A DNA stretch of 64,000 bases, from the NCBI GenBank assembly GCA_963676335.1, contig OY781057.1, forward strand, positions 1 through 64,000, read 5' to 3'. The translations under genes were made by a program, and so were the position numbers. Shown here in pieces: positions 51,000 to 60,064 of this stretch (position 1 is the stretch's first letter; each line of letters opens with the position of its first letter). The notes beneath the pieces are model-generated. The model saw only the letters and a list, made by a program, of their open reading frames with translations, did not search any database and was not told where the DNA came from. Source of the stretch: G963676335 sp963676335 (GTDB taxonomy: Bacteria > Pseudomonadota > Alphaproteobacteria > Rickettsiales > Rickettsiaceae).

Positions 51000-52622
51000 A
51001 TGGACATTATAAAAACATTATCAATTAATAATATAAAAACACAGTATAATCCAAATAAGAATTGGGAAGAAATATTACAACAATATAAAGGAAATCTTTC
51101 TTTACATGGGAAAGTTATAAATTTTTTGGAAAAAAATAATATAGTTATTGATACTATTTTAGGAAAAATAGTGTTGCCATATGTAGGAAATTACAAAATT
51201 GGAGACAGTTTAGATTTAAAATTAAAACAAACAGATAAATCGATATTATGTATCCTTCTACAACCAGATAAAAAAGAAATTTCTATTCCGATAGTAGAGT
51301 ATAAATCGTTTACTAAAAATAAAGCTGAAGTAATAACTTCCTTCCACACAAATCAACAACAATTGACAGATATTACTGCAGTAATAACGCATATAGACTC
51401 TCAAAAAACTTCTATTTATCCAAATTTTAAAAAAGGAGAAAAGATTAAAATAAATATTACAACAGAAGCATCTTCTCAAAAGAACAAACAAGCTACTATA
51501 GGGCAAATAATTTCTTCCAATGATAAAGAATCTATAATTAAAACAGATTCTTTTTTATTAAAAATTGCTGATATATTACCTTTTCCAATAGGTAAAAATT
51601 TAAACATTTCTATAGCAGCTATTGCTAATGAAGTACAAGAGATTAAACCTTCAACATCATTTGTTGAAATAAATAAATCTCAAGAAAATGTGTTTTTAGC
51701 AACTGTAAAATATATAAATCCTCAGTTACCTCTAAAAGAAAATGTATATAATAATTTAACTAAAGGAAGTACAGTACAATTAAAAATTAATCCTCCCAAT
51801 CAAGAAAATAAAAACATAATCATAGGACAAGTCATCAATAATACTGACAAAGAATCTGTAATAAAAACAGATTCTTTTTTATTTCACTTTAATCAAAAGC
51901 TTCCATTTCAAATGGAAAAAGATCTACCTCTAATGATAATGACTGTTAACCCTAAAAATAATGAACCTTTAATTACCAATACCAATCCTATAAAAAATGA
52001 GTTATTTAATATTTTTATAAATAATAAAGATTTATTTTCAGGATTATTATCTTTTTTTCATAATCCTATAGCTTTTCAAAATACTCTTAAAAACTTGTTA
52101 TTACCTCAGCATAATAATAAAAAATTATTATCTATAATAAAAAAAAGCACAATAATAATGCCTGACAAATTTTCTAATTGGGTAGATGATAAATTAATTC
52201 AATCAACCGTCGAGTATGAAGGAGGAAAAATTCTTAAAAGAGCAACTGATCTTTTTCAAGAATTATTTAAAACATTCTATGATGAGCGAAAGTATTCTAT
52301 TGATATTCCTTTTTATTTAGATGCAACAAAACAACAAGTAACGTTTGATATAAAAAAATACACAGATAATAAAGAAAAAGGGAAAAAAAATTGCACTTTT
52401 GCTTTACAGGCTTTCAGCAATAAATTAGGTGCGATTCAACTGGCAGGAGTTTTAGAATATATATATGACAAATTAAAATCATTTTCCTTAACTATTTACT
52501 CTAAAAATTTAATAGATACAAAAATGCAAAAAGACTTATTTCAGATATTTAGTAATTATCAAAAAATATCAGGATTTAATGGTAGATTAAAATTTGAAAC
52601 AAATGCGGAATTTACTTTATGA
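51000..52622 (+). CDS. Second FliK-like protein with repeated N-terminal units
   Basis: A 540-residue protein. Three related beta-rich units are visible in the first 315 residues: near 25-80 (LHGKVINFLEKNNIVIDTIL), near 148-210 (KKGEKIKINITTEASSQKNK, then KESIIKTDSFLLKIADILP) and near 255-315 (TKGSTVQLKINPPNQENKNI, then KESVIKTDSFLFHFNQKLP). The C-terminal 90 residues (FALQAFSNKLGAIQLAGVLE, then LTIYSKNLIDTKMQKDLFQI) resemble the FliK hook-length domain in its alphaproteobacterial form (LDLSRLGPLQLDG). It lies just before dusB with a 4-bp overlap. Function in hook control is inferred from the C-terminus; the match is weaker than for the gene at 34545. Confidence 0.6.
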   Translation: MDIIKTLSINNIKTQYNPNKNWEEILQQYKGNLSLHGKVINFLEKNNIVIDTILGKIVLPYVGNYKIGDSLDLKLKQTDKSILCILLQPDKKEISIPIVEYKSFTKNKAEVITSFHTNQQQLTDITAVITHIDSQKTSIYPNFKKGEKIKINITTEASSQKNKQATIGQIISSNDKESIIKTDSFLLKIADILPFPIGKNLNISIAAIANEVQEIKPSTSFVEINKSQENVFLATVKYINPQLPLKENVYNNLTKGSTVQLKINPPNQENKNIIIGQVINNTDKESVIKTDSFLFHFNQKLPFQMEKDLPLMIMTVNPKNNEPLITNTNPIKNELFNIFINNKDLFSGLLSFFHNPIAFQNTLKNLLLPQHNNKKLLSIIKKSTIIMPDKFSNWVDDKLIQSTVEYEGGKILKRATDLFQELFKTFYDERKYSIDIPFYLDATKQQVTFDIKKYTDNKEKGKKNCTFALQAFSNKLGAIQLAGVLEYIYDKLKSFSLTIYSKNLIDTKMQKDLFQIFSNYQKISGFNGRLKFETNAEFTL

Positions 52623-53602
52623 CTCTTTTTATAGGGCAGATCCCTTTATCTTCTCCTATAATTTTAGCTCCTATGGCTGGAATTACAGATCTCCCATTCA
52701 GACGAATAGTAAAAAAATTTGGTGTAGGATTAGTTGTTTCAGAAATGATTGCAAGCAAAGCAATGACCCTAAAAACTAAAAAATCTTTATTACGTAGTAA
52801 TATAGAAAATAATGAAGATACAAGCGCTTGTGTACAAATCTCAGGATATGATCCAGAAATAATGGCTACTGCTGCTAAAATTAATGAAGATTTAGGAGCA
52901 AAAATTATTGATATAAATTTGGGTTGTCCGTCAAAAAAAATAGTAAATGGGTATGCTGGTGCAAGCTTAATGAAAAATGAAATTTTAGTTGGTAAAATTT
53001 TATCTACTATTATAAATAGTGTTAACGTTCCAGTTACAATAAAAATGAGAATGGGTTGGGATTTTGAAAATCTCAATGCCCCAAAAATTGCAATAATTGC
53101 GCAAGATTGTGGAGTAAAACTGATTACAGTCCATGGACGAACTAGATGCCAATTCTTTAGTGGAAAATCAGATTGGGCATTTGTTAAAAAAGTTAAAGAT
53201 AGCGTTAAAGTACCTGTAATAGTGAATGGCGATATAAAAATTTATGAAGATGCAAAATTAGCTCTAGAATTATCTAGCGCTGATGGTATTATGGTTGGAC
53301 GAGGAAGTTATGGGAAACCTTGGTTACTCTCTCAATTAGCACATTATTTGGTTACTGGAAAAAAACAAGAAGATCCTAGCTTATTAATACAATTAAATAC
53401 AGTATTAGAACATTATATGTCAATAATAGAATATTACGGACAGGAAATTGGTCATAAAATAGCACGTAAACATATTTGTTGGTATAGTTATGGATTAACA
53501 AATTCTGCAGAATTTCGAAATACAGTAAATCAATCTTCTTGTTATAAACAAGTTATTAGTCTTATTAAATCTTTCTATAATAATTTATTAGAAAAATTAT
53601 GA
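52619..53602 (+). CDS. dusB: tRNA-dihydrouridine synthase
   Basis: FMN enzyme that reduces uridines in tRNA D-loops. The 327-residue TIM barrel has LAPMAGITDLPFRRIVKKFG, the active cysteine in INLGCPSKKIVNGYAGASLM, KMRMGWDFENLNAP and HGRTRCQFFSGKSDW. FMN phosphate-binding VNGDIKI and GIMVGRGSYGKPWL are intact. It belongs to the DusB/NifR3 type. It overlaps the upstream gene and lolA each by 4 bp, making a three-gene coupled unit. Confidence 0.94.
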   Translation: MTLFIGQIPLSSPIILAPMAGITDLPFRRIVKKFGVGLVVSEMIASKAMTLKTKKSLLRSNIENNEDTSACVQISGYDPEIMATAAKINEDLGAKIIDINLGCPSKKIVNGYAGASLMKNEILVGKILSTIINSVNVPVTIKMRMGWDFENLNAPKIAIIAQDCGVKLITVHGRTRCQFFSGKSDWAFVKKVKDSVKVPVIVNGDIKIYEDAKLALELSSADGIMVGRGSYGKPWLLSQLAHYLVTGKKQEDPSLLIQLNTVLEHYMSIIEYYGQEIGHKIARKHICWYSYGLTNSAEFRNTVNQSSCYKQVISLIKSFYNNLLEKL

Positions 53603-54228
53603 AATATTTTTTATCTTTAATAATTTTTTTATTTCATATCAATACATTTGCCAGTATAGATAATAATACACTTCAAGAAATAAAGAGTTATTTAAACAGC
53701 TTAAAAAAAGTTGCTATTGAATTTGAACAAATAGACAATGAAGGTACTCATGTAATAGGGAAGCTTCTTATCCAAAAACCATATAAATTTCGATGTAATT
53801 ACTATCCTCCATACCCACTAGTTATTGTTGGCAATAAAAATTATATAGCTATATACGATTATCAATTAGAACAACTTACTAGAATTAAATCTGAAGAAAA
53901 TTTATTTAGCTTCCTTCTGCTTAATAATTTAAACCTAACTTCAAATATTAAAATAGTTGATACTATACACACAGAAAAATACCTAGAAGTAGATTTGTTA
54001 GAAATTGATTCTAATCAAAATATAAAATTAATTTTGAATCGTAATCCTTTAACTTTGTCTACATTATCTATTCAGCAAAATTCTAAATTTATAAATATTT
54101 ATTTTAAAGATATTGCTCATTTATCATCTATTGAAAAAGAGTTGTTCATAATTAAGGATCCTAAAATCTTTGGCTCCCCCAAACAGTTTAATATAAAAGA
54201 CATCGATCTTTTAATGCAAAAATACTGA
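53599..54228 (+). CDS. lolA: Outer-membrane lipoprotein carrier protein LolA
   Basis: Periplasmic chaperone that carries lipoproteins from LolCDE to the outer membrane. The 209-residue protein has a signal peptide (residues 1-18, FHINTFAS) and the LolA fold: YLNSLKKVAIEFEQIDNEG, VIGKLLIQKPYKFRCNYYPP and the segment PLVIVGNKNYIAIYDYQLEQ. Sequence is diverged but the order and length fit. It serves the lipoproteins in this genome such as the 17 kDa antigen. Confidence 0.85.
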   Translation: MKYFLSLIIFLFHINTFASIDNNTLQEIKSYLNSLKKVAIEFEQIDNEGTHVIGKLLIQKPYKFRCNYYPPYPLVIVGNKNYIAIYDYQLEQLTRIKSEENLFSFLLLNNLNLTSNIKIVDTIHTEKYLEVDLLEIDSNQNIKLILNRNPLTLSTLSIQQNSKFINIYFKDIAHLSSIEKELFIIKDPKIFGSPKQFNIKDIDLLMQKY

Positions 54229-54237
54229 TGAATTTTA

Positions 54238-54528
54238 TTATTGTGTCTTGGTAGAATTCTCTTTATTATCTATAAGTTCTGTTAATGTAACCCCTATTTT
54301 ATTATCTACTACTACAATTTCACCTTTAGCCACTAATTTATTATTAACATATACATCAACTGGTTCCCCTATAGAACGATCTAACTCAATAACTGCTCCT
54401 TTATTCAATTTTAATAAATTATTTAACTGCATTGTTGTTTTTCCAAGTACTACAGAAATTTGTACTGGAACTTCGTACAAAGATTCTAAAGTTAACTCAC
54501 TTTCTATAACTTCTTCTGAAGTTGTCAT
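54238..54528 (-). CDS. fliN: Flagellar motor switch protein FliN
   Basis: Part of the C-ring that controls rotation and helps export. The 96-residue protein is a single SpoA domain: VPVQISVVLGKTTMQLNNLL, then KGAVIELDRSIGEPVDVYVN and a terminal strand GEIVVVDNKIGVTLTELI. It is the last gene of fliF-fliG-fliH-fliN, with a 21-bp gap to fliH. Length is normal for the short FliN form. Confidence 0.92.
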   Translation of the reverse strand: MTTSEEVIESELTLESLYEVPVQISVVLGKTTMQLNNLLKLNKGAVIELDRSIGEPVDVYVNNKLVAKGEIVVVDNKIGVTLTELIDNKENSTKTQ

Positions 54529-54549
54529 ATTTTTACCTTTGTTATATTT

Positions 54550-55260
54550 TTAATTTGTTAATTCAATTAACTGATTCATCATATTTTCTACATTTAAAAC
54601 AATATCATTTTTTGTGTAACATAATTCAGTATTATGCCATTTAACCTTACAATCTTCTTTATCCAATGTATTATCTACTAGTACCTGAATATTTTCTTTT
54701 ATTTCTTTAGGAATATGATGATTCATTAATAATTTTTCACAATACTCTATTCTATCTTCGTGTACTAAAATAACGACTTTGCCATTTTTATAAAATTTTT
54801 CTATAATAGTCATCATATAAGTTAATAAAATTTGTTCAAAATCTACTTTTAATACTAAACATAATTTTTTTACTAATTGAGTAATAAAATTGATTCCTAA
54901 AGTTATTATATCTTTTTTAATTATATTTACATTACTTTCAATATTTTCAATTTTGTTTTGTAATAAAAACTCAAAATTTATATTTTTTTGTCTTTCTTCT
55001 AACGTTTTTTGAAATTGCTCTTTAGCATCATTATATCCTTGTTGATAACTATCTTGTTTTTCTGATTCATAATCTATATGAACATTTTTTAGTAACATTC
55101 CTAATGTATTAATATTATTTCCATACCCTATTATTTCTCCAAAATGTTTTACTACTATAAAATTTATAAATCGATTTTTTTTCTCTATTTCATTATCTTC
55201 TTTATTTAAAATATCAGTATTTATTGCTAAATCAGGGTAAATAAATTTCGTGTGTTTCAT
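54550..55260 (-). CDS. fliH: Flagellar assembly protein FliH
   Basis: Regulator of the export ATPase FliI, linking it to the C-ring. The 236-residue protein is helical: residues about 70-105 have the heptad pattern (YQQGYNDAKEQFQKTLEERQ) typical of FliH/YscL. A C-terminal globular part follows (KVVILVHEDRIEYCEKLL, then LVDNTLDKEDCKVKWHN). Identity rests on its position between fliG and fliN and on the YxxGYxxAxxQ motif. Low sequence conservation in this family. Confidence 0.78.
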   Translation of the reverse strand: MKHTKFIYPDLAINTDILNKEDNEIEKKNRFINFIVVKHFGEIIGYGNNINTLGMLLKNVHIDYESEKQDSYQQGYNDAKEQFQKTLEERQKNINFEFLLQNKIENIESNVNIIKKDIITLGINFITQLVKKLCLVLKVDFEQILLTYMMTIIEKFYKNGKVVILVHEDRIEYCEKLLMNHHIPKEIKENIQVLVDNTLDKEDCKVKWHNTELCYTKNDIVLNVENMMNQLIELTN

Positions 55261-55275
55261 TATATAATAAAATTT

Positions 55276-56292
55276 TTATAAAATATACTCATCTTTTCCA
55301 GCAATGAATTCGATTTCCCCCTTTGCCATTAACTCTTTTGCAGTATTTAATATAAGTGTATGAGCTTGATTTGCATCTCGTATTTTAATAGGCCCCATAC
55401 TCTCTAATTCTTCTGCAATAATCCTAGCAGCACGTTGAGGCATGCTTTCAAAAAAGAATTTTTTAACTTCTGAAGAAGCTCCTTTCAGAGCAATAATAAG
55501 TTTAGTTTTATCTACAGCACGAAGAAGCAATTGAACACTACGTCTATCCAACCTAATTAAATCATCAAAAGTGAACATTAATTCTTTTATTTTTTCTGCT
55601 AATTCAGGAACTTGCTTTTCTAACATGCCCATATACTTGGACTCATTAGACGCATCTAAGTTATTAAATATTTCTGCAAGTAACCCACAACTATCTTGTT
55701 TTAAAGTTTTGCTAACATTACTAATAAACTCAAAACGCAAAACCTTTTCCATCCTATCTAAAACTTCTTTTTTAACTGATCCTAAATTCAGCATACGCAA
55801 AATTATATCAAAAGAGTAATTATCAGGAAGATTATTTAGTACTTTAGCACTATACATAGGAGGTAATTTAGATAAAATCAATGCCGCTACTTGAGGATGC
55901 TCATTATGTAAATACATAGCTAAAACATCTTCTCCAACATTAGTTAATTTTTCCCAAGTGTTTTTTCCTTGTGGACCTCGGATATCTTCTAATAAATTTT
56001 GTAATTTATCTCCATCTAAAAATTTTCCTAATATTTTTTCAACAGTATTTAAATTTCCTAAAAATGATGCACTTCCCGCCAACTCATTATTTAGTTTATT
56101 TAATAAATGATCAACTACTTCAATACTTATACTGCCTAAATTAGACATAGCATAAGACACCTCTCTAATTTCCTCTTCATCCATTAAAGAAAAGATTTTA
56201 GAAGCGTTAAAATCATCAACAGCTAATAATACTATTGCTACTCTTTGTACTCCATTAAGAGCGTTAATATCATTTATAGTAATAGTTGCCAT
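55276..56292 (-). CDS. fliG: Flagellar motor switch protein FliG
   Basis: C-ring component that couples stator torque to rotor. The 338-residue protein has the three FliG domains. Landmarks are GVQRVAIVLLAVDDFNASKI at the start, the EHPQ motif in LHNEHPQVAALILSKLPP and the charged torque helix near FDDLIRLDRRSVQLLLRAVD. Its end includes RAARIIAEELESMGPIKIRD. It lies between fliF (6-bp gap) and fliH. All torque residues appear retained. Confidence 0.95.
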   Translation of the reverse strand: MATITINDINALNGVQRVAIVLLAVDDFNASKIFSLMDEEEIREVSYAMSNLGSISIEVVDHLLNKLNNELAGSASFLGNLNTVEKILGKFLDGDKLQNLLEDIRGPQGKNTWEKLTNVGEDVLAMYLHNEHPQVAALILSKLPPMYSAKVLNNLPDNYSFDIILRMLNLGSVKKEVLDRMEKVLRFEFISNVSKTLKQDSCGLLAEIFNNLDASNESKYMGMLEKQVPELAEKIKELMFTFDDLIRLDRRSVQLLLRAVDKTKLIIALKGASSEVKKFFFESMPQRAARIIAEELESMGPIKIRDANQAHTLILNTAKELMAKGEIEFIAGKDEYIL

Positions 56293-56298
56293 AAATTT

Positions 56299-57924
56299 TT
56301 ATCCCTCATTAATCCAATGCCTTAGAACTGCCAAACATTCCTCAGGATAGTTACGAACAGTTTCATTCATTTTTTCAGTATATACTATACTTCCTTCTAT
56401 CTTTTTCAAAATATTGTCTTGATCCCATTCACTTTTTTTAGGATCTTCTTTTTCAACTGTTGAAGAGCTTATAAACTTTTCTTCATCTATATCTTTACTA
56501 GCTTCTGAACTAGTTATAATAGGCACTTTATTATTTTCAAAGAAACCTAAAGCTATTGGTTTTATAACAGTTATAAAAATTAAAGCAACTAAAATAGCTA
56601 AAATTATTGTTTGTAATAATGAAGGTAGTTCTTGTCTAACCCAATCTATAATATCTTGTGATTGCTCTACTTCAGTATCATCTTGACTAAATTGCATATT
56701 GGCAACTTGTATTTGATCTTGTCTATCTTCATAAAACCCTACCGTAGTTTTAACTAAAGATTCAATTTGCTTTAATTCTTCAGGGGTACGAGGTGTATAT
56801 TCTAATTTCTCATTAACAATTTTATAAGTTCCATCGACTAATACTGCTACAGATAATTTTTTAATACTTCCAACTTCACTAATTTGATTTTTTATAGTTT
56901 TAGAAATTTCATAATTTGTTGTTTCTTCATTACGATCTACTATAGCTAAGCTATTAGAATTTCCATAATTACCAAAATTTTCAGGTAAATTATTTGCTAC
57001 TGATACGTCAACATTTTCTCCATTATCTACTGGAGTACGCTCATTATTTGTAATAACCTGAGAAGATCTTACAGCTACATTATTCGGATCATATAACTCA
57101 GCATTAGTAACAATACGATCAAAATTCATTTCAACAGAAACTTGTGCTTTGACCTTTCCAATTCCTATAGATTTTTCTAATAAATCTTCTATTGCGTATT
57201 TTAATCTATCTTCATATAAAATTCGATACTGTTCATTATTAGAAGAAGTATATCCTAAATCTACTTCATCCAAACCTCCTAATTTTAAAGATTTTCCTTT
57301 GGTATCAACGATAGTAATATTTTTAATATCTAAATTAGGCACTGCAGTAGATATTAAATAACTAATACTATCCACTTCCGATTTATTAAGAACTTTTCCT
57401 TTTTTCATTTGTAACATTACAGAAGCACTTGGTTGTTGCTTATCTTTAGAAAATAATTCCTTTTGAGGAATAACTAAATGAACCCTAGCCTTATAAATTT
57501 GTTCAAAATATTCGATCGTTCTACTTAATTCCCCTTCTAACGCTCTAATCAATTTAACATTCTGTAAAAAATTTGTAGTTCCTAAAGACTCTTCTTTATC
57601 AAAAATTTCATATCCTATAATTGTTCCTCTACTAGGGATACCACTTTTTGCCATTTCCATCCTAATTTTAGAAATTTGAGAACTAGGTACTTTTATTATT
57701 TTCCCATTATTGAATAACTCATATTTTATTCCCTGAGAATCAAGATTTTGAACTATTTGTTGACTGTCTTTGTCATCTAAATCAGCATATAATATGTCCA
57801 TATTACCTGAAGATACTTTATAAAAGTATACAAGCATTAATACGGTAACTGTTAGCACGCCTAATCCTAAAGCTGCTAAACGATAAAATCCTAAGTTTTG
57901 AATTGCTCTTAATAAAGTTGACAT
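56299..57924 (-). CDS. fliF: Flagellar MS-ring protein FliF
   Basis: Forms the membrane-supramembrane ring, base of the flagellum. The 541 residues have two membrane helices (residues about 17-35 and 442-462). The periplasmic core includes LYADLDDKDSQQIVQNLDSQ, GIPSRGTIIGYEIFDKEE and FLQNVKLIRALEGELSRTIE, followed by ARVHLVIPQKELF. The C-terminal tail (VRNYPEECLAVLRHWINEG) is the FliG-binding motif. It heads the fliF-fliG-fliH-fliN operon. Length is close to the family norm. Confidence 0.95.
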   Translation of the reverse strand: MSTLLRAIQNLGFYRLAALGLGVLTVTVLMLVYFYKVSSGNMDILYADLDDKDSQQIVQNLDSQGIKYELFNNGKIIKVPSSQISKIRMEMAKSGIPSRGTIIGYEIFDKEESLGTTNFLQNVKLIRALEGELSRTIEYFEQIYKARVHLVIPQKELFSKDKQQPSASVMLQMKKGKVLNKSEVDSISYLISTAVPNLDIKNITIVDTKGKSLKLGGLDEVDLGYTSSNNEQYRILYEDRLKYAIEDLLEKSIGIGKVKAQVSVEMNFDRIVTNAELYDPNNVAVRSSQVITNNERTPVDNGENVDVSVANNLPENFGNYGNSNSLAIVDRNEETTNYEISKTIKNQISEVGSIKKLSVAVLVDGTYKIVNEKLEYTPRTPEELKQIESLVKTTVGFYEDRQDQIQVANMQFSQDDTEVEQSQDIIDWVRQELPSLLQTIILAILVALIFITVIKPIALGFFENNKVPIITSSEASKDIDEEKFISSSTVEKEDPKKSEWDQDNILKKIEGSIVYTEKMNETVRNYPEECLAVLRHWINEG

Positions 57925-57967
57925 TTATCTTAGTCAGATTAATTTAATTATTTTTTTTATAAAATCT

Positions 57968-57995
57968 ACTATATTAGTGTATACCACAATAGCAA
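57968..57995 (-). promoter_or_regulatory. Predicted sigma-70-type promoter of fliFGHN
   Basis: Minus strand TTGCTA (57990-57995) and TATAGT (57968-57973) with a 16-bp spacer, 43 bp before the fliF ATG. No sigma-54 (TGGCAC-N5-TTGC) site is visible in the 200-bp gap. Modest match in AT-rich DNA. Confidence 0.35.
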
Positions 57996-58123
57996 TATTT
58001 TATATATCGTTTATAAATATAGGATGTTAGTTACACGAATAAAAGTAACCTATAGTTAGTAAAGATATATTCTATAGCTATATATTATATATATATATAT
58101 TGCAAAATAAATAGGATATTTTT

Positions 58124-59107
58124 ATGTATATTTGGATTTTAGTAGATAATCGAGTTGGAAGTAGCAAACAAGCTATATCCTTAGCAGAAGCCTTGTGTAA
58201 GCAATCTTTAAAAGTTTTTTTTCAAAAAATTATTATAAAATATACTTCTTTTACCTATTTACCTAATGTCATTTTAAGCTACACTGGACTTCATATTTTA
58301 AATAAAAATACATTATTAAATTGGGGAACAAAACCAGATTTAATTATTTCATCTGGAAGAAAAACTGGGTTAGCTGCATTATTTTTTAAAAAAAGAATAG
58401 GATGTAAAATAATTCACATTATGAATCCTCCTTGTAATAAAAAAAATTTTGATTTTTTGATTTTATCAAAGCATGATAATATTTCTAATCCAACAGATAA
58501 GATGTATAATATTGTTGGAGTACTTCATAATATTACTCCAAAATTCCTTATTCCTGAGGCCACAATTTTTAAAAAAAAGTATCCCATGTTATACAATAAT
58601 TTCATTGGTATACTAATCGGAGGAAATACTAGACACTATGATTTTTCAGAAGAAGAAGGAAACTTTTTTTTACATCTTATTTTAAGGTTGACAAAAAAAC
58701 TAAATCTCATTGCATTTATCTCATTTAGTCAACGTACACCTGATCATATAAAAAAAAATTTCAATAAAAATTTTTCTTCTCCACATATTATATATGACTC
58801 TAATACCGGAGCCTCAGTTGAGAATCCCTATTTACAAATATTAGCTTCTGCAAAATTTTTAATTGTTACTGGAGATTCTATTTCTATGTGTTCTGAATGC
58901 TCTGGAAGTGGAAAGCCTTTATATATCTATGTGCCTTCTAATTTTAACTCTAATAAACATTTAAAATTAATTGATTATTTTCAACATAATAAACTTGCTA
59001 AAATATTAACTAAAAATTCTCAAACTTTAGAATATTTTAAGCAAGTACCAATTTGCCCATCCGAACAAGTTGCAACATATTTGCTAAAAAAATTCAATAT
59101 TCCTTAA
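58124..59107 (+). CDS. ELM1/GtrOC1-family protein (DUF1022)
   Basis: A 327-residue protein with glycosyltransferase-B-like features: WILVDNRVGSSKQAISLAEA at the start, then ISSGRKTGLAALFFKKRIG and NPPCNKKNFDFLILSKHDN. The second half contains LIGGNTRHYDFSEEE, then LIVTGDSISMCSECSGSGKP. These match the mitochondrial fission ELM1 family, common in alphaproteobacteria and plants. The bacterial role is unknown; relatives sit in LPS or cell wall gene neighbourhoods. Ribosome binding site AGGA precedes the ATG. It converges on rluD. Confidence 0.85.
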   Translation: MYIWILVDNRVGSSKQAISLAEALCKQSLKVFFQKIIIKYTSFTYLPNVILSYTGLHILNKNTLLNWGTKPDLIISSGRKTGLAALFFKKRIGCKIIHIMNPPCNKKNFDFLILSKHDNISNPTDKMYNIVGVLHNITPKFLIPEATIFKKKYPMLYNNFIGILIGGNTRHYDFSEEEGNFFLHLILRLTKKLNLIAFISFSQRTPDHIKKNFNKNFSSPHIIYDSNTGASVENPYLQILASAKFLIVTGDSISMCSECSGSGKPLYIYVPSNFNSNKHLKLIDYFQHNKLAKILTKNSQTLEYFKQVPICPSEQVATYLLKKFNIP

Positions 59108-59110
59108 TAA

Positions 59111-60064
59111 TTAAGGAAATAGTTCTATTATTGATGCTATATCTTGTGGCAATTTTTGCGTAAATTCTAAACATTCCTTAGTTGTTGGATGTATAAAGCT
59201 TAAATGATATGCATGTAACGCTTGTCTAGTAAAGTTTAACAATATATTACTAATATAATCATCGTTAAAATTAGAAAAAATTTTTCTTTTATTATTACCA
59301 TATACTTGATCTCCTAAAATAGAATGCCCGATATAACTTAAATGCACTCTAATTTGATGCGTACGCCCTGTATCTAATTTGCACTCTAATAAACTAAGTT
59401 TATTTGGAACTAATATTTTATTAACTTTATAATGAGTAACAGCATTCTTACCTTTAATTTTAGTAACTTGCATTCTTTTATGATCTACTTTATGTCGCTC
59501 AATATTAGTTTGTATCGTTCCAGATTGATTACGTGGAATCCCCCATACTAGTGCTAAATATTTACGAGATATTAAACGTTCCTGCATATGACGAACTAGA
59601 AATAAATAGCTATAATCGTTTTTAGCGATTAATAATAATCCAGAAGTATCTTTATCGATACGATGTAAAATTCCTGGACGATTAACCCCTCCAACTGAAG
59701 ATAAATTATCTCCACAATGAGCCAATAATCCATTAATTAATGTATCATTATAATGTCCTACTCCAGGATGAACGACAAGCCCCACTGGTTTATTGATTAC
59801 TATAATATCGTTATCTTCATACAAAATATCTAAATCCATATTTGTTGCAACGATATCAGTATTTTGCACTGGAGGAATAATAACTTCGATAATATCACCT
59901 GTCTTTATTTTAGTAGCAAAATAGCTTACAACATGATTATTAATATTCACATGCCCTTGTTCAATTAATTTTTGACCATAATTACGTGATAAATTAATTA
60001 AAATCGCTAAAGCCTTATCAATACGAAAATTATTTAATTTTGCATCAACAAAATAATGTGTCAT
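59111..60064 (-). CDS. rluD: 23S rRNA pseudouridine synthase, RluD type
   Basis: Forms pseudouridines in helix 69 of 23S rRNA. The 317 residues contain an S4 RNA-binding domain (RIDKALAILINLSRNYGQKL, then INNHVVSYFATKIKTGD) and the RluA catalytic domain. Its motif GILHRIDKDTSGLLLIAKND holds the catalytic Asp. The RTHQIRVHLSYIGHSILGD segment is also present. Its ATG overlaps the stop of the upstream DMT carrier by one base (TAATG-type junction). Confidence 0.94.
   Translation of the reverse strand: MTHYFVDAKLNNFRIDKALAILINLSRNYGQKLIEQGHVNINNHVVSYFATKIKTGDIIEVIIPPVQNTDIVATNMDLDILYEDNDIIVINKPVGLVVHPGVGHYNDTLINGLLAHCGDNLSSVGGVNRPGILHRIDKDTSGLLLIAKNDYSYLFLVRHMQERLISRKYLALVWGIPRNQSGTIQTNIERHKVDHKRMQVTKIKGKNAVTHYKVNKILVPNKLSLLECKLDTGRTHQIRVHLSYIGHSILGDQVYGNNKRKIFSNFNDDYISNILLNFTRQALHAYHLSFIHPTTKECLEFTQKLPQDIASIIELFP

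Noticed and set aside
58085..58102. TA dinucleotide run before the ELM1 gene
   Set aside because: Simple low-complexity sequence, common in this AT-rich genome; not a microsatellite of evident function.
57925..58123. Sigma-54 promoter for the fliF operon
   Set aside because: Looked for TGG(C/T)-N8-TTGC type sites because FlbD normally acts on them; none is present, only a sigma-70-like pair.
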